A stretch of 64,000 bases of DNA from Pseudonocardiales bacterium (GCA_023252195.1 JAHEXI010000001.1:496001-560000), one strand, 5' to 3'; positions 20,923 through 33,272 are shown, counted from the stretch's first letter. Numbers and translations: made by a program. The notes: generated by a model not told the origin, from the letters alone.

Positions 20923-21969
20923 GGCGCGACACCATAGGGGCGCCCCGACCGGCACGGCCCCCCACACCATGTGGACAACTGGTCGACACTGTGCACCAAC
21001 GGTGGAGAAACTGTGGACCATGCGCGAACGACGCGGAGCTCATAGAACCGACCGCCACGCTCAGTAACGACGACCCCTTACCAGCTGCATACGAGCCAGG
21101 CTGTGGTTTCGCTTTGCAACCATGCGGACTGACAAGCCACCCGAGCGGAGCAACATCTTCACAAAAGGTTTGTTGCGACCGCTGTGACCGATACTCCGTG
21201 GAGTATCACCAGGCAGCGGCGCTAAGCGCCTGAGCCCGGGTGCGACGTTGGAGTGAATCGCGTTGCTTAAAAACCAACCGTTTGGTATATTTTTGCTGAG
21301 TCTGGCATTGTGCGGGATTTAGGAGACGCTGCTGCACCTTAAGTTGTTGTGGGAGTGGGTCAGTAATCAAACGGGGATTATCGTCGTGTCTTAGGGGTCG
21401 TGAGTCGCACGGCGAGATCGGTCGCTACAACATCGGTCGGTCAGACACAGGTACTCTGCAAGACGGTAACCACGACAATTTCTTGAGTGAGAGTAAATGG
21501 CTATCCAGCTCGGGGCGTGAACATGGCGAGTTTAAAGTTTCTGCCTCATTGGTTACACCAGCAGGAAGATGAGATCCGTTCGAGTGAGCCGTTGTCCATT
21601 GACTACGCCGTCGAGTGACTGACAAATCCCGTGGCAGTCGCTACGGGCAGGACGCATGCAACATCGCTGCGTGCATGCGGTTTACCCGGGCGGCAAGGGA
21701 AAAGAGGGCAGTGTCGTGGCCAGGTCGAAACAGGCGACCATGGTGGCGAGTTCGCTGACAGCGGACGTGCCTGACGCGACGAGAGTTGAGTTGTGGTTTC
21801 AAAAACACTGACTACACATACGGCGAGTGCGTCGCTTGGGACAGCCGGTACGGGCAGAATACCGGTTTGATGTCATGCTAGCCGCAGGCTGAATCAGAGT
21901 GAATTTTCAGAGACTCCGCTTCGTGAGGTGGAGTCATGACATGTCTATCAGCGAAGTGGAGGTACACCT

Positions 21970-22176
21970 ATGGGCGCGAGCGATAAGGCCAGGCAAGACT
22001 TCGATGTTATCGACGTCGATGGTGATGGTTACATCACCGCCAGTGAGCTGCTGAAGGAGTTCGTCAAGAACAATCCTAAGGTCAGCGATGACAACATCGT
22101 TGCGATCATCCAGATGGCCGACGACGACGGAGACCAGAGGATTTCCTACGAAGAATACGCGAAATTCGTGAAATAG
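21970..22176 (+). CDS. EF-hand calcium-binding protein (68 aa, two EF-hands)
   Basis: DVDGDGYITASE and DDDGDQRISYEE loops; SD gtggagg upstream. Confidence 0.92.
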   Translation: MGASDKARQDFDVIDVDGDGYITASELLKEFVKNNPKVSDDNIVAIIQMADDDGDQRISYEEYAKFVK

Positions 22177-22309
22177 ATCCCCTTTCCAGCGGTGCTGCTC
22201 GTGTGTCGACGAGTGGGATCACTCTAGTGAAAGAGCTTGACGGCACATCGATGGCAAGTGAAGCTCGCCCGTGAGCGTGCCTGCTTGACTGTCGGTTAAT
22301 CGAGTCAGG

Positions 22310-22726
22310 ATGAGGGTCGTCGGGCTACCAATCAAGATTGCTGCATCGGCCAGTGAAGAGAAGACGGGGGTTTTCAACGTGGCGTTTTTCGCATTCAGAC
22401 AACGATCGGGTGCACGGGATAAAGAGTTCATCTTCCAGCTTGCCGACGAGGACAAGATCGCCCACGCTCGAAAAATTGTGTCGGGCGAAGAAACAGACAG
22501 AGTGCACGTCATGGGCCGGATCCAAAAGAGACCGCAGCCGTATAACCCGGACTGGGATTATCACCTAGACCCGAACACTATCACGTTCTTTAACATGGCG
22601 ATTGAGGTGTGCGACGCAAACATGCAATACGTTGAAGACCATCTGGACGAAGCTTGCGGGGCATTTCTTCCCGGCTGCTTTTGGTGCCCATGGGATTCGA
22701 GAGTCGTACGCGAGATCTCCGAATAA
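22310..22726 (+). CDS. BP74 N-terminal-domain-like protein
   Basis: EFIFQLADEDKIAHARKIVSGEETDRVHVMGRIQKRPQPYNPDWDYHLDPNTITFFNMAIEVCDANMQYVEDHLDEACGAFLPGCFWCPWDSRVVREI matches the BP74-type pattern as I know it. Confidence 0.75.
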   Translation: MRVVGLPIKIAASASEEKTGVFNVAFFAFRQRSGARDKEFIFQLADEDKIAHARKIVSGEETDRVHVMGRIQKRPQPYNPDWDYHLDPNTITFFNMAIEVCDANMQYVEDHLDEACGAFLPGCFWCPWDSRVVREISE

Positions 22727-23026
22727 GCGAACTTGTAGACCACGGCAGCCGGGCGCGGGCAGACCGGGCCCGGCCACACCCAGGGGCACTCCATCTTCCG
22801 CGACCATGCTTGCCAAGGCCGACCGGGCCCAACGGACCTGGCGCGCCTAACCGAGCTATGTCACGGCACGGCTTCCAAGAGCACCCGCATAGGTCGCGGT
22901 GGTCGACTCCATATTGATTGTCGCGTCCGTGCGATCACAGTAACAACCGCAGACTTTGATCCGAACCCAAAATATGATTATCGCGCGTGGCTTCACTGAA
23001 ACCACGACAGCGTCTGAACAGGAGTA

Positions 23027-24619
23027 GTGTGCATGACAATTTCATTTAGTGTCCCCTCGTCGATGGATACCTCCGACGAGGCCCGGACAGACGAAGTCGA
23101 GACGAGCGGCGGCAAGGTCAGGGGAATCAAGGAGGGTGACATCTCCTGCTTCCTCGGCATCCCGTACGCCGCCCCGCCCTTCGGGGACAACCGGTTCCAA
23201 GCGCCCGTCCCCGCGTCGTGGGACGGCGTGCGGGACACAGTCACATACGGGCCGACCGCCCCCCAGATCCCCGTCCCCTACCCATTCAGCGAGATCATCG
23301 ACGAGCCGGTCATTCCCGGCGATGATTGCCTCAACCTCAATATATGGACACCGGACGTCGACGCCTCGGGACTGCCAGTCATGGTGTGGATCCACGGCGG
23401 CGCGTTCCGCACCGGCTCAAACGCGGTGAGGACCTATAACGGGTCCGCGTTCGCACGTGACGGCGTCGTCTGCGTGTCGATCAACTACCGCCTGGGCGTG
23501 GAAGGCTTCGCCGACCTGCCCGGCGCCCCGCCGAACCGGGGCCTGCTCGACCAGCTCTTCGCGCTCAAGTGGGTCCAGGAGAACATCGCGGCGTTCGGCG
23601 GCGACCCCACCCACGTCACCGTCGCCGGCGAATCCGCCGGCGCGATGAGCGTGACCACGCTGCTGTCCCTCGACCCCCGCCATAGCCGCGGACTCTTCCA
23701 CAGGGCGATCATGCAGAGCGGCGCCGGACACTGCGCCCAGACCAAGCAAGACGCGGCGCTGGTCACCAAGGAACTGGCGAAGCTGCTCGACGTTGAGCAG
23801 CCTACGGCAGAGGCGTTCGCCGAGCTTAAGCTTGCGGACATCCTCACCGCCCAGGACGCCATCTCGAACGAGGTCACCACCACGCCGGACAAGGACAAGT
23901 GGGGCGAGTCCACGGTCATGAGCGGCATGGCCTTCCTCCCGATCATCGACAGCGACCTGCTCACACAGCGCCCGATCGACGCCATCGCCGCCGGCGCCGG
24001 CGAGAACGTGCCGGTCCTCACCGGCACCAACACCGAGGAGTACCGGCTCTTCCTGGCCCCAACGATCGCGGTCCTGGGTCCGGAGCAAACGTTCAAAGAC
24101 ATGCTGACGTCCTACGGGATAGACCCGGCCGTCCCCGGTGTCTACGACTTCTACAAGAGCAGGCTGCCGGCCAACACCAAGGCTTTCGGCATCTTCTCCG
24201 CAATCACCACCGACTTCTTCTTCCGCCTCCCCGCCTGCCGCGTCGCCGAAGCGCGGACGGCCGCACCCGCGACCACCCACATGTACGAGTTCACCTGGCG
24301 CTCTCCCCGCCGAGTACCAAACCCAAGCGGCCTGCTCCAATCCCCCGAACTCGGCGCCTGCCACGCGCTGGAGCTCGGCTTCACGTTCGACACACTCAGC
24401 ACGGCCCACTCGATCACCGGTCCGACCCCACCCCAGGGCCTGGCCACCGCGATGCATACGGCATGGGTGGAGTTCGTCAAGTCCGGCGACCCCGGCTGGA
24501 CTCGCTACGACACAACCACCCGTCCGGTCCAGACGTTCTCCGACGCCGGGAACATCACGATCGTCAACAACCCCCGCGCCCCCGAGCGGGAGAAGTGGAA
24601 CGACTTCGTGACTCCCTGA
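23027..24619 (+). CDS. Type-B carboxylesterase (alpha/beta hydrolase)
   Basis: FLGIPYAAPPFGDNRFQAP, PVMVWIHGGAFRTGS, VAGESAGAMS nucleophile elbow. Confidence 0.93.
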   Translation: MCMTISFSVPSSMDTSDEARTDEVETSGGKVRGIKEGDISCFLGIPYAAPPFGDNRFQAPVPASWDGVRDTVTYGPTAPQIPVPYPFSEIIDEPVIPGDDCLNLNIWTPDVDASGLPVMVWIHGGAFRTGSNAVRTYNGSAFARDGVVCVSINYRLGVEGFADLPGAPPNRGLLDQLFALKWVQENIAAFGGDPTHVTVAGESAGAMSVTTLLSLDPRHSRGLFHRAIMQSGAGHCAQTKQDAALVTKELAKLLDVEQPTAEAFAELKLADILTAQDAISNEVTTTPDKDKWGESTVMSGMAFLPIIDSDLLTQRPIDAIAAGAGENVPVLTGTNTEEYRLFLAPTIAVLGPEQTFKDMLTSYGIDPAVPGVYDFYKSRLPANTKAFGIFSAITTDFFFRLPACRVAEARTAAPATTHMYEFTWRSPRRVPNPSGLLQSPELGACHALELGFTFDTLSTAHSITGPTPPQGLATAMHTAWVEFVKSGDPGWTRYDTTTRPVQTFSDAGNITIVNNPRAPEREKWNDFVTP

Positions 24620-24906
24620 CGCCGCGCTGCGACTATCGCGAAGTCTGCGGCTCCGGGCGGACGTGCACCTCCACGACCACCCGATTTTCGTCCGCAAGGG
24701 AAGGATTTTTTGACCGACACAGTGACGTAGCGGGGGTGTCGGTAAGAACGGCGTAATGAGCCGCCGACGCAGCTGTTGCTGCTGGTCACAACACTGATCC
24801 TTTAGCAGCGCTGGGCCTTGTCTGGAGTACCCAAGCGCTGCTGGCGGCGGTGCGCTGACCAGGTGGATACCACCGATTGTGGCTCCTAGCAGCTCTTACC
24901 GGCACC

Positions 24907-25147
24907 CTCCTCGCAGAAAATTCGGTTGCTGGCCACGATCTGCAGGGGCATGCATTCCACATTCGTGGAAGTGGAACACCACGGCGACGCCGATCGTGCC
25001 CGTCCGAAAACCGGGTTCAAGCCGTTCCGAAAGTCGACCCACAATACTCGTTCCGCAATACTGTTGCGGAGATAACTTGCGGCACAGTTGGCGAGATGGG
25101 GGGCTGGCGGCTCGCGCCTGTTGCGCGGTCTTGATCTTGGCTACTGC
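24907..25147 (+). repeat. Inverted-repeat copy 2 (~241 bp), partner at 11092-11327
   Basis: See copy 1. Confidence 0.85.
24950..25075 (+). CDS. 41-codon micro-ORF inside repeat copy 2 (MHSTFVEVEHHGDADRARPKTGFKPFRKSTHNTRSAILLRR)
   Basis: Same frame and length as copy 1; no indels between copies within the ORF. Confidence 0.4.
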   Translation: MHSTFVEVEHHGDADRARPKTGFKPFRKSTHNTRSAILLRR

Positions 25148-25164
25148 TGTGTGTCCACCGGCAG

Positions 25165-25373
25165 ACAGTGACTGCAGCGCCAGTTCGATGCCTTGACTGT
25201 CGCCGGCATCCCCACACAGCGGACCTACCGCGACCATAAGACCGATCCCAGCGTCGATCGGCCCGGGGGTGACCTCGGTGCTGGGATACGCCCGCGAAGG
25301 CGACACGATCGTCGTGCACACCCACGACCGGCTCCGCTCTCCCGGGAAGGTTTACGTGATCAGGGCGGGGTAG
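25165..25373 (+). pseudogene. Serine recombinase/resolvase N-terminal fragment (frameshifted)
   Basis: LQRQFDALTVAGIPTQRTYRDHKTDPSVDRPG then (shifted) GVTSVLGYAREGDTIVVHTHDRLRSPG. Confidence 0.8.
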
Positions 25374-25377
25374 CGTC

Positions 25378-27127
25378 GTGCAGCGTCAGTTCGTCACTTT
25401 TGAGACGTCCGGGGGCGCAGTGTCGCGAGCTCAGTCATCAGCCGTCGGAGGACCCGAGCCTAAGTTCCGGGACGGCAGGGTGATCCCGCTGGTACCGCCT
25501 CCGGTGGATGGGGTGCCCGGTCAGTCGGCGGTGCCTGCGGGATCCCCACCTGAGCTGGAGATCCGGTGGGAGGCACCGGAGCCGCTGCTGCCCGAGGAGT
25601 CGGACCTCGGCATCGCTGTAGCGGGCGTCGGGGCCGGCGCACCCGGGGGCGGCGGGCCTCCCGCGCACCGGCTGGTCACACTGGGCGACTCGCTGACGAT
25701 GGGTGTTTAAGAGCCTCGCCAACACCGACACCGGCTTGTCCTGGCCCGCCATCCTCGCTCAGACGATAGACCTGAGCGAAACAGAGTTTACCTACCCCCG
25801 TTTCCCGGGCCCGGTGGACTGTCCGGGTCTGCCGCTGAATCTGGAGGCGATTGTCCGCGGCATCGACGCAGCTGGCGCCGGGAGTCCATTTGGTGTCCGA
25901 CAGATACGGGAGGCATTCGCCGTCACGGCTGCCGTTTCCCATGTCAAGAGCTATTGGGAACACGGACCGGGAAGTATTCTGCCGAGCGCGGGCGCGTCCT
26001 ATTATGACAATCTTGCCATTTACGGATGGAATGTGCGAGACGCCTACACGTACACAGTTGGTGACGCATTGACGGCGGTGACCTCGCAGCCCAGTGGGCC
26101 GGCCGCGTTTTCGCCGATAGTCTCCCACCACGGAGATCGGGCCATGCTGATCACCCTGCAGGGGCCTGCGGGGGCCACCGCGGGTGCTTCCGATCCCACC
26201 ACGATGGTCGACGCCGCACGATGGCTCGGGGACAACGGCGGGATTGACACACTCGTCGTCGCCCTGGGGTCAAACAACGCGCTGCCCAGCGCCATCACGT
26301 TGCAACTGGTGTGGAGCAACGGCCCACACAGCTCCGGTTACACGGTTTCCGCTCCCGCCGATTTCGAGACCGACCTCAGGGAGCTCCGCGACCGCATCGC
26401 CGAGATCAATGCTCGCCGCGTCATCTGGGCCACCGTCCCGCACGTGACTGTCGCCCCCCTCGCCCGCGGCGTCGGGGCCAAGCCCAGCGGTTCGCGCTAC
26501 TTCGCCCGGTACACCCACGCCTGGATCACCGACTCCGAGTTCGACCCTGCGGTCAACCCCTCTCTGACCGGCGAACAAGCACGGGCGATCGACTCCGCGA
26601 TCGACCAATACAACTACTCGATCAAGCGACTCGTCTATGCGGCACGCACAGCTGAGCAACCCAAAGACTGGCTGCTTCTGGACATATGCGGGCTGCTGGA
26701 CCGACTCGCCTACCGCCGCTACATCGACAGCCCCGACAGCCGCCCCTCCTGGTGGGACGACAAAGCCTACGACCTACCCCCCGCGCTGCAGATGCTCACT
26801 CCCCGCCCGGACACGCGGTTCTTCGAATCTGACGCGTCAGGGCGCACCCAGGGAGGTCTCGTTGCGCTCGACGGAATACACCCGACCACCATCGGCTACG
26901 GCATCCTCGCCCAAGAGGCTCTGGCCGTGATGGCGCACGCCGATGCAACCCTGCCCGGGCAACCGGCACCACCAGCGCCGATTCAGGTCGACTTCGCTCG
27001 ACTCGTCGCAGCGGACACCCTCATCTGCGACCCACCCAAATCACTGACCCACGATCTCGGGGCCGTTCGCGTCATCAACGAAATGATCGAAATCGGCTCC
27101 GCTCTGCTGGGAAGACCCGCAGTCTAA
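25378..27127 (+). pseudogene. SGNH/GDSL hydrolase split by a 1-nt frameshift right after the GDSL motif
   Basis: ORF 25378..25710 ends ...HRLVTLGDSLTMGV*; ORF 25703..27127 continues FKSLANTDTGLSWPAILAQTI...DGIHPTTIGYGILAQEAL. Confidence 0.82.
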
Positions 27128-27454
27128 GAACTCCAAAACGTAGAACGTGATCCCGCCGCGAATGACTCAGCGGTCATCACGTGGTGGCGTGCAGTGCGCC
27201 GTGTGACACGGGGATGCGCGACGTGGAGGATCGTCGGGCGAGGCTCGGGGGGATCGGAGATACTCTCTGTGTAACAGGATTTCCGCATTGTGCGGAGTCG
27301 CCTCCCAGCGCCAAGTCCACCACGCGTCCCGTGCCCCGAGTCGTCTCCTTTTCCGTCTCATTCGTGTTCGTTCGCGGGCGCCCGCCAGCGAACGCGAGGC
27401 CGCTCCGGCGCAGGTCATGGACGACGCCGACCGGATGCGGACACACCACGGAGT

Positions 27455-27500
27455 CCTGAAAATTCGGAAGGTCGGCTGTTCGACCCCGCCCCTGGCCACC
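27455..27500 (+). other. 3' half of a tRNA-Phe gene (putative att site remnant)
   Basis: CCTGAAAATTCGGAAGGTCGGCTGTTCGACCCCGCCCCTGGCCACC: anticodon loop CTGAAAA, T-loop TTCGACC, 3' acceptor CCTGGCC-A; the 5' half is absent. Confidence 0.75.
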
Positions 27501-27896
27501 TCTGAACAGCGCAAGCGCTCATCTGTGATGATTTGTCTTGGTCTTGGTCTCACTAGCTGCCCGCTTCGGCTGCTTACACTCGCCGACATGGCACGCAGGA
27601 AGCAGGCTCGGAAGGACGTGACCGGTATCCGCATTGCGGAGACGCACATCAGGTGCGGCAGCATCGCCATGGGCCCGTGAGCGTCCCGCGATCGACGACT
27701 CTGCTGTGGCGCTTGGGCCAGTTGGGTCGGGCGTGCTGGCCAGTGCCGCGGAGGGTGGTGCGACAGTGATCGACTCGGGGCGCCCTCGGATGGCGGAGTT
27801 GGCGGTGGTCCAGAGGGCGGCGGTGATCACCGATGGGACTGGATGCCAACCGCCCTCGCCGCCTGAGCCGGTGGGGGTGTCCAGTGAAGGCGGTGG

Positions 27897-29189
27897 GTGA
27901 TGAAGCGCGCGAAGCGTGGTGTTGTCTCGACGGTGGCCTGTGCGGCCGTGTTGATCATCGCGGCGTGCGGCAGCGGTAGAAGCTCAGGGTTCGCGCCGCG
28001 CAATAAGGTGTCGATCCAGGGTCAGGAGATCAACGTTCTGTTGCCGTACAAGGTCCCGGGGCGGCTTTTGGCGGAGTTCACGCGCGAGAGCGGTGTGAAG
28101 GTGAGTGTCAACGTCACCAGCTGGGACGCGGTGCGCTCCAAGCTGGTCGTGGCCAACACGGCGAAGACCTACGTTGCTGACGTGACGGAGTTCGACTGGT
28201 CATTCACGGGTCAGTTCGCCGCCGCGGGGTGGTATGAGCCGGTCGAGAAGGTGCTAGATCCGGCGCTGGTGGCCGATCTTTCCCAGGCTGACGCGGCCTT
28301 CAACGCGGGCGGCCACACCTACGCGGCCTGCTACTCGAATGACTATCGCCTGTCGCTGTACAACGCCAAGATGTTCACGGCGGCCGGCTTGAGTGAGTTC
28401 CCGAAGACGTTCGCCGAACTCGGTCCGGCGATGACCAAGCTGAAAGCCTCGGGCGTGGATTATCCGCTCGGTATACCGATGGGTGCCACGGAAGGCGGCG
28501 TCACGCCGTGGTATTTGCTTACCCTGGCGTTGGGCGGCCAGCTCTTCGACAAGGACTTCAAGCCCCTGTTCGCCGACCCTGGCTCGGCTGGCTACCGGGC
28601 CCTGCAGTTTGAGGTCGAGGCGCTGAAGAACGGCTGGGTCTCTCCGGGCAGCGTCACGCTGGACAACCGACCTGCGTTCGACAAGTTCGCTGCCGGCTCA
28701 AGCGCGATCCTCTTCGCCTCGAGCCCAGGCAACCTGTCGACCGCCAACGACCTCAAGGAGTCAAGCATCGCCCCCAACGCTAAGCCCGCGCTCGTCCCCG
28801 GTGCCCGCGGCCCGGGCACGACATTCGGTTTGCCCGAGGGCCTTGCGATCCCGGTGACGGCCAAGCACAAGGACGCGGCCCGCGCCTTCATCGAGTGGTG
28901 GATGCGGCCGGCCACCCTTCGCGTGCTCTACACCGAAGCGGGCATGCTGCCCTGCCGCAGCTCGGTCGTCACGTCCATGGCCAACAGCGGGGAACTCGCA
29001 GGCGGCACCGTCCTAAGCGACGAGCTCGGCCACGTCGTGCCGCTGTTTCCGCAAGGCGCGCCGAAGTGGTACAGCCAGTTCAGCTCCACCGCGCAGGGCC
29101 TGGTCAACGCCGCCGTGAAGGGTGACATGAGCGTCGAAGCGGCGCTCAAGCAGCTCGCCGCGAAGGCGACCGAGCTAGCCGGTTCGTAG
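27897..29189 (+). CDS. ABC transporter extracellular solute-binding lipoprotein (family 1, sugar type)
   Basis: Lipobox LIIAACGSG; SBP-like sequence; upstream of two permeases. Confidence 0.9.
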   Translation: MMKRAKRGVVSTVACAAVLIIAACGSGRSSGFAPRNKVSIQGQEINVLLPYKVPGRLLAEFTRESGVKVSVNVTSWDAVRSKLVVANTAKTYVADVTEFDWSFTGQFAAAGWYEPVEKVLDPALVADLSQADAAFNAGGHTYAACYSNDYRLSLYNAKMFTAAGLSEFPKTFAELGPAMTKLKASGVDYPLGIPMGATEGGVTPWYLLTLALGGQLFDKDFKPLFADPGSAGYRALQFEVEALKNGWVSPGSVTLDNRPAFDKFAAGSSAILFASSPGNLSTANDLKESSIAPNAKPALVPGARGPGTTFGLPEGLAIPVTAKHKDAARAFIEWWMRPATLRVLYTEAGMLPCRSSVVTSMANSGELAGGTVLSDELGHVVPLFPQGAPKWYSQFSSTAQGLVNAAVKGDMSVEAALKQLAAKATELAGS

Positions 29190-29195
29190 GCGGCG

Positions 29196-30140
29196 ATGGG
29201 CTCGGACATCTGCAAGAGGGAGCCTCACACTGGTGGCGAGTCATCAGGGCCCTCCAGGCGGGTCGATCTGGCTGCGCGGGAGGCGACTCGGGTCGGGATG
29301 CTGATGGTGGCACCTGCGGTGATCATCACCGCAGCGCTGGTCATCTATCCACTGGCCACTGGCTTCGAGACAAGCCTGAGGTCCGGGGACACGGCCGTTG
29401 GTGGGCAACCGCGCTTCGTCGGCCTAGGCAACTACGGCGACGTCCTGAGTTCCTCGACCGGGCGCGACGCGATCGCACACACGCTCGTCTACGTGGCGCT
29501 GGCGGTGACCCTCGAGCTCGCGCTCGGGTTGATCGTCGCTGTGGCGCTGCATCGGGTCTTTCGTGGACGCGGCATCGTGCTGGCGATCCTGATCCTGCCG
29601 TGGGCGCTGCCGTCGGTGGTCAGCGGTGTGCTGTGGCGGCGTGTCTTCGACCCTGATAGCGGGCTGCTTAACAGCATGCTTGCGCAGCTGCACCTCGTGA
29701 GTCACCCGCATGTCTGGTTGGCGAGTCGCGGCTGGGCGCTGGTGTTCATCACGCTGGTGCATGTCTGGGGTGTGCTGCCGCTGGTTAGCCTCATTCTCAT
29801 CGCGGGGCTCCAGAGCATCCCTGATGAGGTTTACAGCGCCTCGGCGGTCGATGGGGCGACGCCGCTACGCCAGTTCCGTTACATCACGCTGCCGCTGCTT
29901 GGGCCCTCGATCGCGGTCGCGCTGACCGTCGGCACAGTGTGGGCGATCAAGATCTTCGATGAGATTTATGTGCTCAACGGCACGGCGCTCAACACGCGGT
30001 CGATTCTCATGGAGGTCTACAACACCACGTTCGTCAACGCCGACTTCGTCCACGGCACAGCGTTCGCGTTCATCCTTACCGTGGTCACCGTGCTGTTCGC
30101 GGCCATTTATGCGGTCGCCCTCGGGAGGTCGAGGACGTGA
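29196..30140 (+). CDS. ABC sugar-type permease (MalF/UgpA-like)
   Basis: EVYSASAVDGATPLRQFRYITLPLLGPSIAV (EAA motif). Confidence 0.93.
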   Translation: MGSDICKREPHTGGESSGPSRRVDLAAREATRVGMLMVAPAVIITAALVIYPLATGFETSLRSGDTAVGGQPRFVGLGNYGDVLSSSTGRDAIAHTLVYVALAVTLELALGLIVAVALHRVFRGRGIVLAILILPWALPSVVSGVLWRRVFDPDSGLLNSMLAQLHLVSHPHVWLASRGWALVFITLVHVWGVLPLVSLILIAGLQSIPDEVYSASAVDGATPLRQFRYITLPLLGPSIAVALTVGTVWAIKIFDEIYVLNGTALNTRSILMEVYNTTFVNADFVHGTAFAFILTVVTVLFAAIYAVALGRSRT

Positions 30141-30983
30141 CACGCTCCCCCGCTGCGCAGCTCGTGCGGACCGTGGTGATCAGCGCGATCGTCTTATGGT
30201 CGCTGGCGCCGATCGGGATCGGCGTGGCCACGAGCCTGTCGACGCAGGCCGACGTGCAGGAGATACCGGCCCACTGGCTACCTCATCACGCGACGCTCGA
30301 CGCCTACCGCTCGCTGCTAGGCGGCACCGGCGACTCACGGGCTGGCGGCACCGTCTCGGAGAGCGGTGCGTTCGCCCACGCCATGTGGAACAGCGCATCG
30401 ATCACGTTGATGTCGACGCTTGCGATCCTGTGCGTCGCGATCAGCGCCGGCTATGCGTTCGCCCGCCTGCGCTTCCCCGGCCGCGGTGCGTTGTTCTGGG
30501 CGATCGTCGCGACGATCGTCGTCCCGGTGTTCACCGTTGTCATCGCGTTGTTCGGGCTCATGGCTGATGCTCACCTCATCGACCGCAAGCTCGGGTTGGT
30601 GCTGGTGTTCGTCAGCACGACCACGCCGCTGGCGATGTGGCTGGTGTGCAACTACGTCAAGGGGCTGCCGGCCGAGCCCGAAGAGGCTGCGCTGATCGAT
30701 GGCTGCACGCGTTGGCAAGCGTTCTGGCACGTGGTATTGCCGCAGATGCGCTCGGGCATCGCCGCGCTCAGCGCGATCGTCGTGCTCTCGGTCTGGGGTG
30801 AGTTCCTGATCCCACTGCTGTTGACCTCGACCAGCGCGAGCAAGCCCGTGACGGTGCTCATACCGGAGTATGTCGGCAAGTACACGACGAACTACCCGCT
30901 GCTGGCGGCGGCGGGCGTGCTCGCGCTGCTACCACCCGCGGTCGTCGCCCTCGTCCTGAATCGCCACATCCGGGGGATGCTGA

Positions 30984-30997
<14 letters not shown>
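30137..30997 (+). CDS. ABC sugar-type permease (MalG/UgpE-like)
   Basis: EPEEAALIDGCTRWQAFWHVVLPQMRSGIAAL (EAA motif); overlaps the previous gene. Confidence 0.93.
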
Positions 30998-32117
<1,120 letters not shown>

Positions 32118-33059
32118 CCACGGCGCACGACTGACCCGCCCACCCGTGCGGCCGACAGACGTGATCGATCGACTGACCAACCTGGACCCCGCAGGGCACT
32201 GATGTGTTGGTCGATGACAGCCTCGGGCAGGGTGGTCTGATGCGTCGTTGTGTCCGGGGCGGACAACGGTTCCACACGACCGTGGCGGCACAGCCCGCGC
32301 GATCGCTGGAACAAACTCAACCGTGGTGGACAGCCCGGAGCAGATAGTGAGAGCCGGTTCGACGACGGCAGGTGCCGACGGTGTCCAATAATCGGTTGAG
32401 GTTCCTGGGCGAGGAACACCCGGGTTTGGGGATGAAACACCCGCCGGTACCCGTACGGGATCGGCCCGTGCGGGCGACCCGCCACCGCGTTGGCCGCCGC
32501 CGCCCGCCGGCCCCGAGCGGACATCTTGGCCGACTCGTACTCGCTGTCCACCGCGTCTTCGAGCAGCGAGCGGCGGTCCCGACCATTACCCGGCTCGTAG
32601 CACCGGCCGTGCGTGGTCACGTAGATCGACACCGACCGCTGCTCACACAACTCCACCAACCGCACCCACTCACCGACCCGGCGACTGCCCCGGCTGCTCT
32701 CCCAGATCATCAACACCCGTGCACCGAACCGGTCGGCCTCCAGATCCGTGATCAGCGCATCGAACCCACCCCGCACCTTGCGCGCATACCGCGACGCGCT
32801 GACCGACTCATCCCGATAAGAACCCTCGAGCAGGCTCCAGCCCTGCTCACCAGCCACCCGAACATGATCCGCGTGCTGCTCCTCCAACGACCGAGCCCGC
32901 CCCGACCGATCCAGACTCACCCGCAAGTAGTCCCGGGCACTCTTGCCCGTTTACCCTGCTCACCACCACTCAAGGCCACCATGCGACGAAGGGTACCTCT
33001 AACAAGGTGTCACCGAGCTCGGGCAGCTCTGCTGTTGAGTTCGGGAACTGTGGGGCTGG

Positions 33060-33272
33060 TCATCCGTTGCGCCAGGTTCGATGACTGGGATGGCGCAGCC
33101 GGTGTGCGGGGTCGGCCCAGGCATTGTGTGGCGACGGCGGCGCGGCAGCGGGGCGTGCCAGCCGCGCGAGCACCGCGACCAGCGCCGCAAGCTCTTCGTC
33201 AGTCGGCTCGCCCCGCACGATGTGGACAGCTCGTGAGTGGCATTGAGTGCCATAACACTGTTTCCCACTCAC
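33060..33272 (-). CDS. accE: Acyl-CoA carboxylase epsilon subunit
   Basis: [28 protein letters not shown]...[10 protein letters not shown]; overlaps accD stop (ATGA). Confidence 0.88.
   Translation of the reverse strand: MSGKQCYGTQCHSRAVHIVRGEPTDEELAALVAVLARLARPAAAPPSPHNAWADPAHRLRHPSHRTWRNG

Noticed and set aside
23417-24697. 426-aa minus-strand ORF antisense to the carboxylesterase
   Set aside because: Shadow ORF; no recognisable motif.
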